Assembly: GCA_902492655.1 (NCBI GenBank)
Contig: CABUMF010000010.1
Span: forward strand, 1 to 61,557
Direction of reading: 5' to 3'
Length of the DNA stretch: 61,557 bases
From: an uncultured Eubacteriales bacterium
Lineage (GTDB): Bacteria; Bacillota; Clostridia; HGM11514
The translations under genes and the position numbers were made by a program. The notes beneath the pieces were generated by a model. That model was given only the letters and a program-made list of their open reading frames with translations. It did no database searches and was not told the DNA's origin. This document shows positions 58,001 to 61,557 of this stretch, piece after piece. Within the stretch, counting starts at the first letter, position 1. Every line of letters begins with the position of its first letter.

Positions 58001-61000
58001 TGACCGACAGAGGTTTTGACCTTGCGGTTTCAACCGTTGACGGCAGCGAGCGCAAGGTTCTTTCCATTGTTTCTACGATCAAGGAAGCTCCGGTACAGTC
58101 AAAGCCTATCGGCAGAATTGATTACCTTCATACGGACGGGCGTGTTCGTGAGAGCATCGAATACACAAGTCCCTATCAGTTTGAAAAGGACATTAAGGAA
58201 GAAAATTACTACGGCGTTCCGATGAAAATTGTTCTGTATAAGGACAGGGACGGAACGACCATTCCGCAGGACTTTATCTCACAGCTTGATCCGTCGCCGC
58301 AGGGCGTTGAGATTATCGACAGTCCGTATCTGAAATCTTCCCTTGATATTGCTAAGGAGATTATTGACGAATACTGTCGAGAAGAATTTGAGCGTGACGA
58401 GGGTGCGGACTACTCTAACCTTTCCGAAGTCAATGTGGCATACACAACGACCGAAGATGATAAGCACGAAATACAGGCGAATGTCAACCTTGTAGACTTC
58501 AAGATTGAAACCCTTGTGGACGGTACGGTTATCCGCACCGAACAGTACGACAGTCTTGAGGATATGACCGAGCGAGGTCTGAAGAACCTTTCCTTTGATG
58601 ACCTTGTTTATCTGTCCGAAGAAGAACTTGAGCGTGTGGAAAAGGCTTCTGCCCCCGTAGTTCCTGCTTGGGAAAAGCAGAAAAAAAGTAAGGTGCAGTC
58701 CTTTGACTTACACCCTGAAATCCCAATGTCCGAACGACACAACTTTGACTTTGCCAATAACGAGATTGAAGAAGTCAATAAAAAAGAGCGTTTCCACCGC
58801 AACTATGCGGCGATTACGGTCTTGAAAAGATGTCAGCAAGAAAACCGATTTGCTACACTTGACGAGCAGATAATCTTGTCGAAATATGTCGGTTGGGGCG
58901 GTATTCCCGAAGCATTTGATGAACGAGCAGGAGCTTGGCACACCGAGTATGCGATGCTCAAAAATATCCTGACTCCTGAAGAATATGAGTCGGCAAGAGA
59001 AAGCACCCTGACTGCTTTCTACACTCCGCCTACGGTTATTAAAGCCGTATATAAGGCTATGGAGCAGTTAGGTTTTCGTGAGGGCAATATCTTGGAGCCT
59101 TCCTGCGGTATCGGTCATTTTATCGGTATGCTGCCCGACTCAATGAGCGAGAGTAAAATCTATGGCGTTGAGCTTGATACCGTTTCGGCGGGTATCGCAC
59201 AGCAGCTTTATCAAAAATCCTCTATTGCCGCACAGGGCTTTGAGGAGGCTAATCTACCCGACAGCTTCTTTGACGCCGTTGTGGGTAATGTGCCGTTTGG
59301 GGATTTCAAAGTTCCCGACAAGAGGTATGACAAGCACAAGTTCCTGATCCACGACTACTTTTTCGCAAAGTCCCTTGATAAACTTCGACCGGGCGGCGTT
59401 ATGGCGCTCATCACGAGCAAAGGAACGATGGACAAGGAAAATCCCGCAGTCCGAAAGTATATCGCACAGAGAGCCGACCTGCTCGGCGCTATCCGTCTGC
59501 CGAATAACACCTTTAAGGGCAACGCCGGAACGGAAGTCGTTTCGGATATTCTCATCCTGCAAAAGCGTGACCGCATTGTAGATATTGAGCCTGACTGGGT
59601 GCATCTCGGCACAGACGAGAACGGCATTGCGATGAACAGCTACTTTGTAGAGCATCCCGAAATGATACTCGGCGAGATGAAAATGGTATCGGGGCGTTTC
59701 GGTCCTGAACCCTTCTGTGTACCGTATGAGGGAGCTGACCTTGCAGAGCAGCTCAGCGAAGCCGTTGCAAACATTCACGGTGAGATTACGGCTTATGAAG
59801 TGGAAGATGAACTCACCGAAGAAGATAATTCCATCCCCGCCGATCCGACCGTTAGAAACTTTTCCTATACGCTTGTGGACGGCAAAATCTATTTTCGGGA
59901 AAACAGCCGAATGGCTCCCGTTGATGTTTCTGCCACCGCAGAAAACCGCATTAAGGGTATGATTGCGATCCGTGACTGTGTCAGAAACCTGATTGAGTTG
60001 CAGACCGAAGATTATCCCGACTCGGCAATCAAGGAGGAACAGGCAAAGCTAAACAGCCTCTATGATACCTTTACGGCGAAGTACGGTCTTATAAACAGCC
60101 GTGCCAATTCTTCTGCTTTCTCACAGGACAGCTCCTTCTCTTTGCTCTCGGCTCTTGAAGTCTTGGGCGATGACGGGCAGCTTGAAAAGAAAGCGGATAT
60201 GTTCTTTAAGAGAACAATTAAACCCCATACCCCTGTTACCTCGGTAGACACTTCGAGCGAAGCGCTTGCCGTATCTATGGGCGAAAAAGCCTGTATTGAT
60301 ATGGAATATATGTGTGAGCTTTCAGGCAAACCCGAGGAAGAAATCTTTGCCGACCTTAAAGGTGTTATCTTCTTAAACCCGATGTACGGGTACGGGAACA
60401 GCACCGAAGCAAAGTACCTTATGGCTGACGAATATCTCTCCGGCAATGTCCGTGAAAAACTCGTCTGGGCAAAAAAATCGGCACAGCTTTCACCTGAAGA
60501 ATACAGTATCAATGTGGAAGCGCTCCAAAAGGTGCAGCCAAAAGACCTGACGGCAAGTGAGATTTCTGTCCGACTCGGTGCGACTTGGCTTCCGCCTGAG
60601 ATTGTAGAGCAGTTTGTGTTTGAGTTCTTGGGAACGCCGAGATATGCACAGTGGAACATCAAAATCCATTTTTCCGAGTACACGGCAAATCCTACGACCG
60701 AGGAAATGTCAAAGCGTACAGTACCTACGGCACAAGCCGTATCAATGCGTACAAGATTATCGAGGAAACGCTGAACCTGAAGGATGTGCGTATCTTCGAT
60801 TATGAGGAAGATGCAGACGGCAAAAAGAAAGCAATCCTGAATAAAAAGGAAACTGCTATCGCTCAGGCAAAGCAGGAGCTTATTAAGCAGGGCTTTCAGG
60901 ACTGGATATGGTCTGATCCTGAGCGCAGAGAAAGACTATGCAAGCTCTACAACGAAAAGTTCAACAGTATTCGTCCCCGTGAGTACGACGGAAGCCATAT

Positions 61001-61557
61001 TACCTTTAACGGTATGAACCCCGAAATTGAACTGCGGGAACACCAAAGAAATGCGGTAGCGCATATCCTTTACGGCGGCAATACGCTTCTTGCACACGCC
61101 GTTGGTGCAGGCAAAACCTTTGAAATGACGGCGGCTGCTATGGAGTCGAAACGGCTCGGATTATGCAGTAAATCACTGTTCGTAGTCCCAAACCACCTCA
61201 CCGAGCAATGGGCGTCGGAGTTCTTGCAGCTCTATCCGTCCGCAAATATTTTGGTGGCTACGAAAAAGGACTTTGAAACCAAAAACCGCAAAAGGTTCTG
61301 CGGTCGAATTGCTACCGGGGATTACGACGCTATTATCATCGGGCATTCTCAGTTTGAGAAAATCCCAATGAGCATTGAACGGCAGAGAGCTATCCTTGAA
61401 CAGCAGCTTGAAGAAGTCACCAACGGCATTGCAGATTTGAAAAGAAACCGAGGAGATAATTTCTCGGTCAAGCAGTTGGAGCGCACGAAAAAATCCGTTA
61501 AACAGAAGCTCGATAAGCTCAACGACCAGTCCAAAAAGGACGATGTTGTGACCTTTG
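55087..61557 (+). pseudogene. Giant element methylase-helicase (N6-methylase plus SNF2-type helicase) with a frameshift; right end beyond the window
   Basis: The first 1895 codons end at 60774, but homologous sequence continues in the next frame (GKSYDRGNVKAYSTYGTSRI, LNLKDVRIFDYEED) from 60684 to the window edge. One lost G in the run at 60683-60685 explains the break. Parts in order: an N-terminal domain (FDEQLLVFAQRPDATAVLEI), an acidic linker (about 285-395) that overlaps tnpV, a MutS-domain-I-like segment near 895-985 (YLAVKAENPDSLVLYQVGDF), an N6-methylase with NILEPSCGIGHF near 1335 and GNVPFGDF in place of NPPY, and after the shift a helicase Walker A (LLAHAVGAGKTFEM). Such proteins may shield incoming element DNA from restriction. 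Confidence 0.85.
55922..56275 (+). CDS. tnpV: TnpV family protein, nested out of frame inside the methylase-helicase gene
   Basis: 117 residues with a strong ribosome site (AAAGGAG, 10 bases before the ATG), read in the +1 frame relative to the host gene, which stays open throughout. The sequence has the TnpV pattern: YRLPNLELPEQLEAPMGRYS, KVLYYNLLTSCKLSEHLTQI, then EGLTESLKATDMMSWVRKMN and a final VQEIVMKEVIF. TnpV proteins are found on Tn4451/Tn1549-like elements and are of unknown function. The host frame over this stretch is low-complexity (Glu, Asp, Gly, Arg), a tolerant linker. Dual coding is thus likely real. Confidence 0.85.
   Translation: MNELTYTMQGDYRLPNLELPEQLEAPMGRYSRMRAKYLKENRKVLYYNLLTSCKLSEHLTQIEQTATEMEERLTKEMAAKEGLTESLKATDMMSWVRKMNNLKSRVQEIVMKEVIFA

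Overview
The window reads as a low-to-mid-GC anaerobic Firmicute chromosome, most likely a gut-type Clostridia of the Oscillospiraceae/Ruminococcaceae kind. The reasons are the complete [FeFe]-hydrogenase maturation set hydE-hydG-hydF with its GGGtGRT/scaffold companion pair, ftsEX followed by an M23 and an S41 peptidase, greA-lysS, strong AGGAGG-type ribosome sites, TTGACA-N17-TATAAT promoters, and Tn916/Tn1549-like mobile elements. Taxonomy is inferred from gene content only.

Layout. 1-4.8 kb: the end of a secreted repeat protein, then a promoter-driven operon of two Gfo/Idh/MocA-type oxidoreductases and an AraC regulator (sugar or polyol metabolism), then a convergent LUD-domain gene and a shortened vanZ-like gene. 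4.8-19.1 kb: an eroded accessory island. It holds an XRE regulator / DUF262-HNH nuclease / membrane protein operon (the nuclease gene frameshifted), a wrecked large serine recombinase, a WYL regulator (frameshifted) with Nmad2 and Nmad3 nucleotide-modification-associated genes, a tandem-repeat protein, zinc-ribbon proteins, a convincing uncharacterised small RNA unit, a 192-bp direct repeat bracketing a membrane protein gene, and a GH28-like beta-helix gene divergent from a truncated sugar isomerase gene. 19.4-36.2 kb: conserved backbone with rnpB, an N-acetylhexosamine-kinase-like/nucleotidyltransferase/phosphatase cluster, hydEGF, the convergent Fe-S scaffold pair, a PucR-type regulator, ftsEX and downstream peptidases, greA and lysS.

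36.3-44.4 kb: an 8-kb integrative element directly behind lysS. It has a structured leader with a transcription attenuator, a frameshifted zinc-finger gene, a serine resolvase, an XRE regulator with two palindromic operators, a Rep-like protein, and Tn916-type xis and int. Repeats of TTTACGACA lie at both ends. 44.5-61.6 kb (open at the right edge): the left part of a Tn1549-like conjugative element with parA-parB, a lipoprotein, a 1406-residue thioester/Cna-B adhesin with a sortase-type C-terminus, a string of small conserved element genes, and a giant methylase-helicase gene. That gene carries an out-of-frame nested tnpV gene and a single-base frameshift near 60684.

The most interesting items are the nested tnpV reading frame, the Nmad2/Nmad3/WYL module, the DUF262-HNH operon, the unassigned small RNA at 14163-14371, and the attenuator leader at 36.7-36.9 kb. 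Several genes are broken by single-base shifts, so either the accessory regions are decaying or the assembly has homopolymer errors; raw reads would tell.
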